Assembly (NCBI GenBank): GCA_003184365.1
Contig: NKYR01000006.1
Location: 248,001 to 312,000 of the forward strand
Length of the DNA: 64,000 nt
Direction: 5' to 3'
From: Evernia prunastri
Lineage: Eukaryota; Ascomycota; Lecanoromycetes; Lecanorales; Parmeliaceae
Below the pieces are notes generated by a model, which was not told where the DNA came from, made no database searches, and saw only the letters and a list, made by a program, of their open reading frames with translations. The position numbers and the translations under genes were made by a program. Shown one piece after another: positions 11,602-23,174 of the stretch (within the stretch, counting starts at the first letter, position 1; each line of letters starts with the position of its first letter).

Positions 11602-14203
11602 ATGTTCCGGTCTATGAAATCTTATTTGACTCCCTCGAAATCAAATAATACAGCTCGGACCACAGCCCAAGTTCGTCTCAATCACGACCTCTCACAGCAG
11701 GACGTACCAGATCTGTTCCGTCTTGAAAAGCTAAGCGGTTTGGACCTTTATGAGAGCTCTGTGCAAGAAATACAGCAACGGCTTTCAAAAGGTCATTTCA
11801 CGTCTCTTGACTATGTCGAATTCTGTCTTCGGCGTATCCAGAGTGTCAATCCTTACCTCGAGTGTATTATCGAGGTCAACCCGGACGCTGTTCATATTGC
11901 CTCAGAATTGGATGAAGAAAGACGCCAAGTGGGTACAAGCTTCTTCGCTGGAGAGTGAAGGATGTGACTCGAGAGCAACCAAAAATGTTTACTCTGAGGA
12001 GTTGCTAACTCCGAGACATTCTGCAGGGTAAAAATAGAGGTGTACTACACGGCATACCTATACTTGTCAAAGATAACATGGCTACAAAGGACAAAATGCA
12101 GACAACGGCCGGGTCATGGGCTTTACTAGGAAGCACAGTAAGCGTTCAATCCAGACCATTCTCTCTCCATTGGACAGTGTCGAAGCGTGAAATATACAAC
12201 GCAAAGACCTCACTCCCGACACGGGTTCTAAACTTCAAGATGGGTATAAGGAAAGACTGATTTATATCCGTCTAGGTACCTAGAGATGCCCATGTGGTTT
12301 CCCTTTTGCGCAACGCAGGAGCGATCATCCTAGGGCATGCTAATATGAGTGAATGGGCTTCGGTCCGATCATCGAAATATTCAACTGGGTACTCCCCGCG
12401 CGGCGGCCAAGTACGAAATCCGTACAACCTCTCCAGTAGTCCATGTAAGTAATCGGGTCGCCTCAAGCTGAATGCCTTGGCTTACGCCGCCTTTCTCCCC
12501 AACGCTTTTTGTACATCAAAGAGGTCGAATTTATTATTGCACTTTCATGTGTGTGCGCTTACAATCGCATATGAATCACTCTGCAAGACATTTGACGTTA
12601 TTTTGAATGCCCTTCCAAGGGCACAACAAGCCAATTTCCTAGCTGAAGCCCCACACCACACACCAGAATTGTCCTGCGTCAACTCACCGTTTCATACGAA
12701 ATACGTCATGCATGATTCTTCTACTGATATGATTGCAGATGGCTCAAGCTCAGGTTCCGCAGTTGCGGTTTCCGCAAACATCGTACCCCTATCGTTTGGG
12801 ACCGAAACCGACACGTCAATCATCGGCCCAGCATCAATTAATGGCGTCGTTGGAATTAAACCGACTGTTGGACTTACGTCAAGAGCGGGTGTCATCCCTA
12901 TCAGCAAAAGTATGGATACCGTCGGCAGTTTTGGAAGGACCGTCGCTGATGCAGTCCATGGCTTGAACGCAATCGTGGGCATTGATGAAAGGGATGCTAT
13001 GACATGCTCGTCATCACGCCCTCGAAGCAAGGATTATTCCAAGTGTTTGACGACGAAGACAAGCCTCAAAGGTGCTAGATTCGGCCTTCCAAAAAAACGG
13101 TGCTGGGAGCTCGTCACCAAAGACATCAAGGAAAAGGCTCTGGACGTCCTCAAAGCTATTGAAGAAGCAGGGGCGAGCGTCGTCGAGGTTGATTTTCCCT
13201 GTGCGGGTGATCGTATACGCGCAGACGGCAACTGGGACTGGACGCTTGGCAAGCCGTCAGAGTCAGAGTTTTCTGTGGTAAAGGTCGAGGCTTTCCAGGG
13301 TATCAACTCGTATCTATCAGAACTCTCAGATACGCGTATGAAGACATTAGAGGACATCATCGAGTACAATCGAGACAATAGCGGTACCGAGGGGGCCAAA
13401 CCTGGAGACTACCCAGCTTTTCCATCAGGACAGGTGAGCCACGACATTACAATTACTGGTACCTCATCTCTTAGACCATGCGCTTGTTTGAGATCTATTA
13501 GGCAGAGCGCTGAATCTTGGCTGACGTATCCTTCCAGGACAACTTTGAGCAGATTGCACAAAGCTGTGGCGAAGAGACGGAGACCTACTACCAGGCAATA
13601 GATTATACCCAGCATAAGTGCCGCACAGAAGGCATCGATGCTGCTCTCAAAGACGACAAAAGCAACGAACTCTTCGATGCGCTCATTTTGTTTGACCGAA
13701 AAGGGGCGGGACAGCAGCTTGCTGCTCAGGCTGGTAGGTGCTTTCAGATATACGCATCTCGTGAATTTGAGTCTTTTCCGCTGTCTTTCGCAATGTCTTC
13801 AGAACCATGTACATCTCTTCTGTGATTTCCATCTCTCAATGCATCAAATCGCTGCATTTTTTCTTTCTACATTTTCCGCTTCTCCCTTGTTTAGAATGTG
13901 CACCCTGTTGAGACATACGATCTTGATTCTCTGATTCGTCATCAGCTTTTCTTCCTTGACAAGAGTCCTGCGAAGCTCTGATCATCAACAGGTTACCCCA
14001 TCATCTGTATACCGATCGGCGTTGATTCAGCCGGCTTACCCTTCAGTCTCTCTTTGCAACACACAGCATGGAAAGAAGACGTTCTGATCAGATGGGCAAG
14101 CGCTATCGAGGATCTTGTGCGTGGAACCAACGGATGGCGCTGCACCCCCAAATACTTGGACCATCTGTCCAAGAATATCCCCGTGGTGGATAAGTCTAGT
14201 TAA
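11602..14203 (+). CDS. Amidase-signature family hydrolase
   Basis: Six exons: 11602-11928, 12027-12137, 12276-12444, 12739-13433, 13538-13733 and 13992-14203. The first ATG in frame is 11602; the frame is open further up but without ATG. The amidase core is clear: GVLHGIPILVKDNMATKD holds the catalytic lysine, YGSSSGSAVAVSANIVPLSFG the cis-serine loop, and GTETDTSIIGPASINGVVG the nucleophile serine, followed by GIKPTVGLTSRAGVIPIS. Families of this kind (fungal GatA/acetamidase-like) cleave carboxamides; the natural substrate is unknown. The nucleophile loop reads TDTSI where TDGSI or TGGSI is usual. Intron 12445-12738 is long (294 nt) and its 3' part stays open in the exon frame. Product about 569 residues. 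Confidence 0.88.
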
Positions 14204-14869
14204 CCAAAAACAAATAAAGCCAAAAGCTTCCGCGGATTCGAGTACGAAAATTGGCGAGGACTGCAGAACTTAATTGCTCGTTCCCAATCGCTGATGTCTT
14301 CTTGCAGAGCGAGCTGAGATCTCGAGTCCCCATACTGGCCTCAATACATGCCTATTCATGATTCAAGCTCTAGTAATTTCGTCCAAGTCCAACCAAGAGC
14401 ATCCCACAGCTCTAATAGGTGACACCCACCATCCACATGCATGAACATCCCCAACATGAGAGACGAAACCATGCTCAAAGCCAACGATGACCCTGCCTAT
14501 TTTGGGTAATGCCTACCTCAAACAGCTGAAACTAGCTCACTAGGCCAGAGCGCTGAGAGAGCGTTGCTACCGCCATATATATACACATACATGCAAAAGT
14601 CCTAATGCTTCAGAACTAGGCAAAGACGACCCTTGGGTTGACAAGCAGCAGCTGCCTAACCCTTACTGTATGATTACTTTTTTCTTTAGGGATCCATGGC
14701 CGGCGGAAAGCTTCGGGTAGGTAGTCCGGGCCACACTTCAACGGCTGCTACCCTCGAAATGCCAAAACGAAAAAGGTGAACTGAAAAAAGCATGCACCAG
14801 TTTCTGTCGCATAGGAATGTTCGTTCGTCCCTAGTATTGAGAAAGAACTTATATATACAAATATAAACA
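14204..14869. other. Intergenic
   Basis: No gene seen between the amidase stop and the C-rich block. Only short unconvincing ORFs. Confidence 0.4.
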
Positions 14870-15480
14870 ATGCCATCCTCACCTCCCACCCCCATCCCAA
14901 ACCCCTCACCATCCCCATCCCCACCCGAACCAACCCCAAACAAGAAGAACCCAACCCTCCAACCCTCCAACCCTCACCCTCACCCCGCCCCTCCCGCCCT
15001 TCTCCCTCCACCCCTCCCCTCACCCAAAAGCGGCCTCCCGGCCCCCCTCTCCCCCCTCTCCCCCTCTCCCCCCTCGGCTCCTCCAGCGCCTTCGACCTCA
15101 CGAAGAACCCATCGGCAACCCTTCCAGGCCTAACCTAGCTGCTCGCGGGCCGCAGCGCCGCCGACGCGGGCTGGATCTTTCGGCCTCTACCTCTTGCGTT
15201 AGCGTCACTGCTGCGGGGCCCGTTGTTCGAACGCCGTGGGTGGGGCCGCGGTGGATGACGGGCGGTCGGTCGGGAGTGCGGTTCTTGGTCGCGGCGGGGG
15301 GGGGTTTGCTCGAGGTTTGGGGGAGGGGGTGGGGTGTGGTTTTTCCCTTTCTTCTTCTTCTTTTTGTGTGTGGATGACCGTCCGTCTGATTTTGTGTGCT
15401 TTTTTTTGGTTGTTGTTGTTGGGGGAGGGGAGGGGTGAGGGAAGGAAGCAGGGGGGGCGGTGCTTATTTGATGATGCTGG
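14870..15480. repeat. Strand-asymmetric C-rich then G-rich block with G-quadruplex motifs
   Basis: From about 14870 to 15090 the plus strand is almost pure C plus A/T with long C-runs; near 15040-15075 four runs of five to six Cs are separated by TCT. After about 15240 the bias flips to G/T, with runs of nine, five, five and four Gs at 15296-15333, and GGGGGAGGGGAGGGG followed by TGAGGG at 15421-15441. The second fits the G3+ loop 1-7 G-quadruplex rule on the plus strand, and the first fits it on the minus strand. Translation gives only low-complexity Pro/Ser or Gly text, so I do not call a gene here, though it may include the ruined N-terminal part of the transporter that follows. Confidence 0.6.
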
Positions 15481-15589
15481 GGTGTTTGTCCTTTTGTATC
15501 GTTCATTTTTTTTTGTCGACGTGGGAATTCAGAAACAGGCTATCACCACTTCCTCCTCGTCTTTCTCCCCTCCTCGGCGGCCCGGGCCA

Positions 15590-16394
15590 CCTCCCTCCTC
15601 ATACCACCGTGGCCATCGGGACCATCCATAGGCCACTTGTTAAATGCCCGCCGCGCCGGCTCCCTCAGCGGCGTCCTCTTCAACCTCATGCCCTCCCCCC
15701 TCTTCAACGAAACCGCCAGCTTCACCAGAACAACGCAATCCCTAACCTCGTCTCCGCCCTCCTCCTCCTCCTCGTCGCTGTCATCCTCCTCATCCCCCGC
15801 CCCCGTGTGCCGGGCAAACCCCATCTCGCGCCGCAAACACCTTCCTCCCCGGACCCCGCGACATCCTTCACCGACACGACCCTTCGCCCCTTCCTGACCG
15901 CTGCCGCCGCCCTGGTTCCTTCGTCGAGTGTGGGGACCCCTCTTCTACGGGGCTGGGCTGGGCTGGGCTACACGGTGTCGTTTCGCGGCTGTGCGTGCGG
16001 GCGTCCTCCGGTCCCGGGCTTGGGCGTACCGGGCTGCTCTCGGTCCTCAACGCGGGGGGCTCCTTCTCCGGCCGCGGGCGCACGCCGGCGGGTTCGTCAT
16101 CGGGAGATTTCAACGCCCATGATCGCCATGGTGCTCTTGTGCCTGGTTGGCGAACGTTTGCGCTCTGGCTCCCGGAGTCCCCGAAGGCGAGGGAGGGGTC
16201 GGTCGTCGCGTTTCGCGTTGGTGCTTGGGCTTCCCGTCCGGGAGTAACGTCACGCTCGGGCCCCGTTCTGCGCCGGGTCAGCTGTGTGCGCGATGCGGGA
16301 GGACTGTGGGAGGTAACTTCGCGTCGCGGCTTCACGGTTGTTGGGCGTGGGGACGTTGGTCGGTATCCCCGATTGCCGGGGGGAAATTTTTGAA
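15590..16394 (+). pseudogene. Decayed MFS (monocarboxylate-type) transporter
   Basis: Pieces of one transporter appear in order but in all three plus frames. Near 15600-15720 one frame gives GHLLNARRAGSLSGVLFNLM, then another gives LVSALLLLLVAVILLIPRPR, then PFLTAAAALV. Near 15930 there is MWGPLFYGAGLGWA, near 16030 TGLLSVLNAGGSFSGR, near 16115 MIAMVLLCLVGE, near 16140 RTFALWLPES, and near 16230 GFPSGSNVTLGP with PGQLC, ending SPIAGGKF. These match the C-terminal two thirds of MCT-type MFS proteins (LLSVLNAG, SGSN, IPIAGG are familiar blocks). At least four frame changes are needed, mostly beside G or C homopolymers. Either this is a real pseudogene, or homopolymer sequencing error has wrecked an intact gene. 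No start is identifiable. Confidence 0.6.
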
Positions 16395-16399
16395 AAGGA

Positions 16400-16938
16400 A
16401 GAGGGGGAGCTATGTGGGGTTAGTCACCTTTGTGGGGGGGCGAGTTATGCGGTTGGGCTGGTGCTTTTTGTCTGGGTTAGGGTTTAGAGCTGTGGGTTGG
16501 GGGTTTTGGGAGAGAGAATGCATTCTGAGTAGGAGAGAATGTAGGTGTGCATCGTAAATCGTAGGGTATCTATACATATGAAAATCTATATCTGAGTCCA
16601 TCTAGCGCCTGTGTATGCGTGCAAGGGTCTCAGCTCTCACTCACTCGTCGTCTCCTAGAGATGCTGGCAGGAGTGCATCGTTGATGGGGGCTGGTGCTCC
16701 ACATTGAGCCATGTCAAACTCGCTGGTGCTTGACGAGCGCTAGCAACCGCATTGCCGACTTTGCAGAGCAATTCCAGGCTTGATCCCGATGAAATTTGAA
16801 ATCCACGGCGCACATGGTCTCCGTACATTCCTCAAGTCAATGTCGAAGCTGACTTCTGTCCCTCCTTTGGTGTACCGTCCGAATTCCTCTTCACCTTCCC
16901 CATCTCCCGCTCAGCTTCCATTTTTTCCATGTGACCGA
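16400..16938. other. Intergenic
   Basis: Between the transporter relic and the convergent GT34 gene. No coding signal beyond the 3' ends. Confidence 0.4.
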
Positions 16939-18502
16939 CTAATTGTTGTTCTTGGCTGGTGGAGCTGGTTCCTTCTTCGCTGCTGCACCCTCCTTGATTG
17001 CTGTTGCTTCTTTTTCGGCTTGCGCTGCTTTCTTATTCGCCTCCACCGCTTCTACTTTGGCAGAGGCTTCTTCCTTTTCCCCTGGTTTTTCCTTCTTTGC
17101 GGGCTTCTCCTCCTCCTTGGCTGATTCCCCTTCCTTCTTCGCTTGTGCTTCTTGCTTAGCTTTGTCCGCTGCATTCTGCTTTCTTTCTTCTTCCTTCAAA
17201 GCCTCTTCGGTCGGATTCAAAGATGGTTCTGCTGGCTTTCCCTGCTCCAATCCCACCTGAGCCATGATACCCTCCACTTTCTCTATGGCTTTCGAGACCG
17301 CTGTTGCATTGTCCGCATGCCGCGAGTAATAGCCCCATAATTCGGACCTCGCTACCTGTAGTTCGCGTACGGAACCCTCGGCATGATCGACATCCATCAT
17401 AGTCTTCTTGGCCTTCTTCAACAAAGCCCAGTACTCCTTGACCTCTTTTGGAATTTTGGTTTTCTCGAGCTCCACGGCATACTCCTGCGGCTCATTTTCG
17501 ACAATGTCCAGCCACCTCCCCATCACCGTCCCCTTAGACTCTGGCTGTCCACAGCAGTCGACTCCTGCGAAATGCAAAGTGAACGCATCCGTGTCATACG
17601 GTTCCCTCGCTAGCCCAAATGAGTTCCACCAATCGTGCGGTTGATAGATCACATGTTCCTCATAGCCCTCCTTTTCCATTACCCACCTCAGAGCGCCTTG
17701 ATCGTAGAATTCAATGTGGACGTCAGGTCGTAGTTGGCGCAAAGCGAGGGCTTCCGAGAGCATTTGCACCGACCATTGATGCACGCGGAACATGGCCATG
17801 CCGGCGTTAAAGCCGTTGAAGTCTCGGGTGGCGAGGATATGAATTTCGTCGAAGTCAGAGGGAGGAAGGAAGAGGGTCCAAGGAACCGCCGTGTTCAGGA
17901 TTATCGTGTCTGCGTCAAACCATCTGTACCACAGCAGAACATTAGTCGACTCCGAGTCTAAATTTGAGAGACCAGACCATTCGGACATACACGATCCACC
18001 CGGCCCGCTTGCCGTACGGCTTAGCCATCTCCTCGATGATGAGGCCGAGAATGTAAGCGGGCTTATTGAAGAATCCTGCTTCAATAATGTCGTGTCGGAG
18101 TATATGCGTCGGCACCCCCCACCGCTCTCCATGCTTCACATGGGTGTCCACGCTCCTTTCATAGATAGCGTTGAACCTCTCGGTTTCATATATCATGGTC
18201 GCCTGCCGCAGCCTTGGACCCCCCTCATCTGGATCATCGACGAGGTCCCCCGATATATGATTCTTGGCAATCTCCGACGCCCTGTCCGCGGGAATTTTCG
18301 TGGTGACTGGGCTGGCATTGTGCGGGGCTTTCGGGGGAGGGGCGCTCTGTGGTATGTCGGTTGCCGTGGCATTGTTCGATGTTTTATTGGTGAAGGAGAA
18401 GCTCGAAGCAGAGGGCGTATATGGATGAAAGACGTAGAGGCTGCCTATCAAAGTGAGGAGGAGAATGAGGGACCGCAGAGGTGAAGAGATTTGGGCGATC
18501 AT
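16939..18502 (-). CDS. Type II membrane glycosyltransferase, GT34 (GMA12/MNN10-like)
   Basis: Two exons, 17991-18502 and 16939-17923, with a 67-nt intron (GTATGT...CAG), giving 498 residues from ATG 18502. A short cytosolic tail and one membrane anchor (SLILLLTLIGSLYVF) place the enzyme in the Golgi lumen. The catalytic core follows: FNAIYERSVDTHVKHGERWG, then KRAGWIVWFDADTIILN with the DxD metal site WFDAD formed across the splice junction, then FNGFNAGMAMFRVHQWSVQM and EFYDQGALRWVM. GT34 enzymes add alpha-linked galactose or mannose to N-glycans or wall mannan. The last 130 or so residues are unusual: a Lys/Glu/Ala-rich coiled-coil-like tail ending in asparagines. It converges on the decayed transporter. 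Confidence 0.85.
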
Positions 18503-20908
18503 GGTGGGTATAGAGGGAGTGAATGGCCCAGAGCGAGGAGGGATGAAGTTTGAATACGAGGCACCACCAGTGCGGGCAGCTTACTCGTCGGGCAAGGCTG
18601 TCAGATCGTCAGATGTAGAGGAGGTATATACTATTCGGAGAAAATAGTTGCAGTGGAGCGACAGTGGTTGAAAAAGAAGAGGCTCTGAGCTCGGATGATG
18701 AGGTCTGGCATAGAGTATATCTTGAACATTTCGTGTTCATTTGGTTAGCTTAGGGATTCTTATAAACGTGTTAGGAGTCGTGGCTCGTAAATGGTAAGCA
18801 TACTTTAGTAACTTAGTTTTATCTACCTAGGTAGTACAACATACTATACTTTGCCTTACAGCAACGACAGGGATGCTATGCTTGGCATCAACGTCTAAAA
18901 AAAGCACAAAGTACGGAGTGACGAAAATCAGTTCAATTAGTTCTACATTAATCATTTCTCCTGGTGCTCTCAGTCTCAGTACGAGTATGTAGAGGGGTTT
19001 CGCATCTTTTTTTTATACCACCCTTTATTATTAGGCATTGGTCTCACAGCAATACTCTAATCATCTCAGATTCCAACACGCGTACTGAAAAATACACATG
19101 GTCGAGACTCTTCCAACAGACCAGTCAACCTTATACATCACGGAATACGGATTATGCGTCTTTCTAATTACTACTAGCCGGCCAATTGATATGCCTAATT
19201 TTCGCCATCTACCTTATACCCCTTACGACCGAATTCAGTTAATAAAGCGGCTAATCTTTTATGTACTTTAGTGCGTGTTAGATCGTGTTAGTCTTAAGCT
19301 CCCGCGTTATTTCCCCGCATCACAGCTACCTTGGAGCCTTAGACAGGTAGAAGGCGCTGTAACGGAAAAAAGCTGCGAAAACCCTAGTACTAAGGAGTAA
19401 GGACTTCTGGAACCCGAGGGTCGCTCCTATCGCGTGAATGTTTGGTCTTCGAGATAGCTTGCTCCGTACTCCAAAATGGCTGTTACTTCGCAACAGGGCA
19501 GCCCTGGCTTGGAGATTTGAACTGGACTTGGAACTCCATTGGAAAGGTTACGGGGATCCAATGCTCCAATTATATCGAAGTCCTCATGTCCTCATGTTCT
19601 AATTATAATACTTCATCAAGAACAGTCTTCCAGCCGTAGCGCTTGCCTTATTACTGGAGTCTTATCTCCAACAGTACTGAAACTTCAGCTTGGCCTAAGC
19701 ACATCAAGGTACTCCTAAGTAACGAAACGCGATATCCGCAACTAGCCACGTATACTTTGTTTACGTCTCGTAAACCAGTCTCACTGCGACGTCGTGTCCT
19801 CTGACTCCAACCTCATTCCACCAACCTGATTTCTGCTGTTTGCGACGCCCCGGACATTGAAACGCCCAATGTTCGTCTACAGATCCTAGTCAAACGCAAG
19901 GAGGGTTACTTATACAGCTATGAGCTTGTGTGACTTGCAACAAGTGTGGACTTGCACTCTTTCGGTACGCCCACCGATGTGACAGGCTCTGCTATACCAA
20001 CGGACGGCCGAGCTTCGATAAAGGCCCGGCGCAGCTGCCCTTTCTGTTGGTCCGAGGCATTATTCACGTCGCCTGTGGTCAAGGGGTCGAAAGCGCGGTG
20101 CTTGATAAAGCCTATGGAGGAGCGGAGCTGAACGGCGCTTATTGCAATCGGAGCATGTAACAACGTCGCGACGGTCCACTTGATGGTAATGCCACTACTA
20201 CATCTTCACGAGCCTTGGTCTTGATCCGGTTGGAATATGAAAGCTCGTGACCTAGGCAATGAAGTCTGGTAGGAGCCGCCTGGTGGTCTACATTACAACC
20301 CGAGTCCGCGGATTCCGCCTGATGTCTTTGTATAAGAAGTCAAGACTAGGTTGAGGAATAGTACCTGATTTTGAGAGTAGGCTTTGTTCTTGGGGACTTG
20401 GTCGAGAATTTTTTGTACTAATCTCCCCCACCGTAACATATCCTAGGGCAGTGTATCTACCTTCTTTGAATGGCAAAGAATGAGAAACGACCAGGTTTTC
20501 TGCGCATCGTGCATAGACCTCTCCGAATGAAATTATTCGGAGGGTTTTCTAACTCGAGGGGAGTCCATTCAATGTTATACAACTGTGCAAGCTAACCAGA
20601 CAGGGCCGACGTGCAAATGCAGGTTCCGTGCAACATCATTAGCACGCCACAGCTGAAGCTACAAGGCTGCAGGTCTCAGAGCCTGCAAAGCTTTGTTCCT
20701 CCATCGAATACCCATACACAGTATGGTGACCACAAATGACTTTCATGTAGTATAATGTAAGTATCCTTCTGAGTAAGCTGATTGGCAGAGGAGATGAGAT
20801 GTTCGGTGAATTTTACGTTTGTAGACGCTACTTTAGGGAGATACTTGCACAGCATCGAGCGCAATCGAAAGGACAAGGTGTCCTTCCTACCTCCCCAAGC
20901 AGCTTCAA
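18503..20908. other. Gene-poor AT-rich intergenic stretch
   Basis: About 2.4 kb with no supported gene. Between 18780 and 19750 it is AT-rich with frequent TA dinucleotides and short ORFs only, which looks like degraded repeat DNA, possibly RIP-affected. ORFs at 19918-20163 are opposite-strand shadows with no family. Confidence 0.45.
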
Positions 20909-21877
20909 TCACTCCCCCCCAATTCTTCGAGTTCCTCTCCGCCCATGTCTCACAAAAGCGTTTTTCGACACCTCCCTCGAACGCCCTGAACGCAACTGCC
21001 CCGTCCCAAGCCAATTGACCGGCAGCACCATCACATCCCCGAAGATCCTCGGCTCCTCCATCCCGGTGAAGTTCCGATAACTCATCTTAGTCCCCGTCGC
21101 CTCACTTAATGTGTGCAAAACCGCACTCGTCCAGATCACCGGTCCGCTGAGGTGGACTGCTTCACCGTCGCTGGGCCGCAGCTCTGCGATCGTCGTCTTG
21201 TGCTTGATAGCGAGCGTTTGCAGCGCTTCTACTTTGTCTGTGACTATGCGCGACATGAGCGGATGCCCGCGGCTGGCTGCCATTGTCCACTGGCAGAACT
21301 GCAATCGCGGCCCCTCCATCCCTTCAGATGCTTTGCCCTCTCCTTGGTCGTACTCGATGCCGACGACGGCGTGCACTTTCGATTTCAAGTTCCGCGGTAT
21401 CCACTCGTGAGTAGGCTTCAGGGAAGCGGTGTCAAGATCGCTGTAGAAGCCACCCTCGGATTCGAGCAGCATGTAGCGAAGGAGGTCGGAACGCAGCTCG
21501 GGAATGCGGAGCGAGAGGAACGTGTAGATTATCTCCCTCCGGTCGGCATAGTGCTTCAGAGCAAGCGCGTTGGCACCGATGTTGGAGACGAGCGTGTATT
21601 GGTAGTCCTGGTTCTTGGCGATCCAGGTTTGGATGGAGTCGGCGTAAGGGCTGAGGGGGGTGTAGTTGAAGAATATCTGCCATATCTTGTTCGGAATCTC
21701 GTCTAGTGGAGGTGGCTTTGGAGGGGTCAGGTCCAGTGATGGACGCAAGTTGATGTAGTGCACGTAAAGAATGAAGAGGAATGTCCAGATGAGACATTGT
21801 AATGGGCGCCTTCTTACGACACTCGTACCACTGAAGATCTGAGGCCGAGACACTTTCAAGAACTTCTCTGCTCCCAT
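20909..21877 (-). CDS. GT32 glycosyltransferase (OCH1-like alpha-1,6-mannosyltransferase family)
   Basis: Intronless 322-residue ORF from ATG 21877. One N-terminal anchor (CLIWTFLFILYVHYINL, about residues 28-45) makes it a type II Golgi protein. GT32 signatures follow: IPNKIWQIFFNY, then LRIPELRSDLLRYMLL and GGFYSDLDTASLKP, where DLD is the DxD metal/nucleotide-sugar site, and later GDVMVLPVNWLGTGQ. OCH1-type enzymes start outer-chain mannosylation; many filamentous fungi hold several paralogues with untested acceptors. The tail after GTGQ is basic and lacks the usual HHFxGSW ending, but the frame is unbroken. Confidence 0.88.
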   Translation of the reverse strand: MGAEKFLKVSRPQIFSGTSVVRRRPLQCLIWTFLFILYVHYINLRPSLDLTPPKPPPLDEIPNKIWQIFFNYTPLSPYADSIQTWIAKNQDYQYTLVSNIGANALALKHYADRREIIYTFLSLRIPELRSDLLRYMLLESEGGFYSDLDTASLKPTHEWIPRNLKSKVHAVVGIEYDQGEGKASEGMEGPRLQFCQWTMAASRGHPLMSRIVTDKVEALQTLAIKHKTTIAELRPSDGEAVHLSGPVIWTSAVLHTLSEATGTKMSYRNFTGMEEPRIFGDVMVLPVNWLGTGQLRSGRSREVSKNAFVRHGRRGTRRIGGE

Positions 21878-23174
21878 GTTGGAACTGTCGACTCTGCGAT
21901 GCCATCATTGCGAAAGATAGCGATTATGTTTTGTATCCATATATGGCTCGGACCCGCGCAACATGCGCTGCAACGATGTGGCACGATTCATGGTTACGAG
22001 TACAGTCTTGCTCTGACTTCCCTAGCGAATTGCCGATATGCGGTCGGTCCAACACGCCGTTTGAGTCTCGAACGGCTACCAATGTTTCGCGGCTAATTTC
22101 GAAACGCAACCGCTCCATGGAAATTATGCTAGTGGTTTCTCTATAAAATGATACTGTTGTAGTCATACACGAACCATGGCATCACGTGATCTGCATTGGC
22201 AACACGTAAGCCCGACATAATTTGCGTAGAGAACCTCGATGTCAGGCACAAGCCAATACCGAAACTTGTTCTTGGACTTTGCAGCTTGTCATGCCGCTCT
22301 GAAAAGGCGGGAGGCGGAGGACGGGACTGGGTTCCTCGAAGGCTCGTTCAGTCAGAGTTGGAGGCATGATCTTTCAAGGCCCGCAATGAATAAAGAAAGA
22401 TTGGGAAAGGGATCTTTCGACCGCTCTCGTAGTCCAGAAGCATGGCATCTTTTCTCTTTATTGCACCGGCTGTCTTAGATATAATCCATCTAGGGATCAT
22501 TTTTACGACAGACCAACCTTTCACTCTACTGCGAATTTTGCGCAGGAGTCAAGAGCCATGTCCTGTCCTAGTTGCGACATCGAGCTACGTCTCATTGAAA
22601 ATTGTTGAGCGCTGTCTTGCAAGCCTATTCATGGGTCTAGTCGCATCTCTTATGCTGATAGATCGTCAATCGCTGGCAAATTGGTGATGATGGCTCCATG
22701 TGTCCATCGACTGTTCTTTTTCTGATTTTTGCGCAAGTCCTCGGTTCGACGCGTTGTTGCCAGAGATTCATTTCTCAAATGGACTCTCGGACTACAGAGA
22801 CGGATGTGTGATGAGCGAGGCTGCTTGAATCGCTGACTGTGTTAGGAATGATGTTGAGGCTTTGGGAGAATGGGATTGGGATCTATTCCTGGCTGGTTTG
22901 GGCGATTAATTGCTGGGTAATAAGGAGAGGAAGCTGATTTCAAAATCTCAGCAATGGTGGTGCATCAGATATAACTATCCCGGGCTTTTGAGCATGTTCG
23001 ACAAAATCTCAACGCTATGCCAGTGCTGCGTCCTGAAGAAGTTTTGTGAGATGGGAAGAACCTTCATGGTTGATTTGCTGGAGACTTGTTCCAAGCCAAA
23101 TTCTCGATAAAGCTGTGAAGTAGGATACTGTTCCGTTAGTGATGGCAAGCAGCATCAGAGCGAACCTTTTCCCA
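21878..23174. other. Intergenic
   Basis: About 1.3 kb, no supported gene. An 81-codon plus ORF at 22442-22687 has hydrophobic stretches but no family or neighbours that support it. Confidence 0.4.

Noticed and set aside
12477..12738. Plus-strand frame leading into the amidase exon as a separate gene start
   Set aside because: The frame has no recognisable sequence and the conserved loop NLSSSP-YGSSSG is restored only if 12445-12738 is spliced out, so it is an open intron.
14748..15101. Gly/Arg-rich minus ORFs in the C-rich block
   Set aside because: Low-complexity translation of C-runs without any domain or codon periodicity I trust.
21111..21706. Plus ORF of 197 codons opposite the GT32 gene
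   Set aside because: Antisense of an intact GT32 frame; no recognisable protein.
22442..22687. Hydrophobic 81-codon ORF as a small membrane protein
   Set aside because: No family, no context, and similar ORFs occur by chance in this region.
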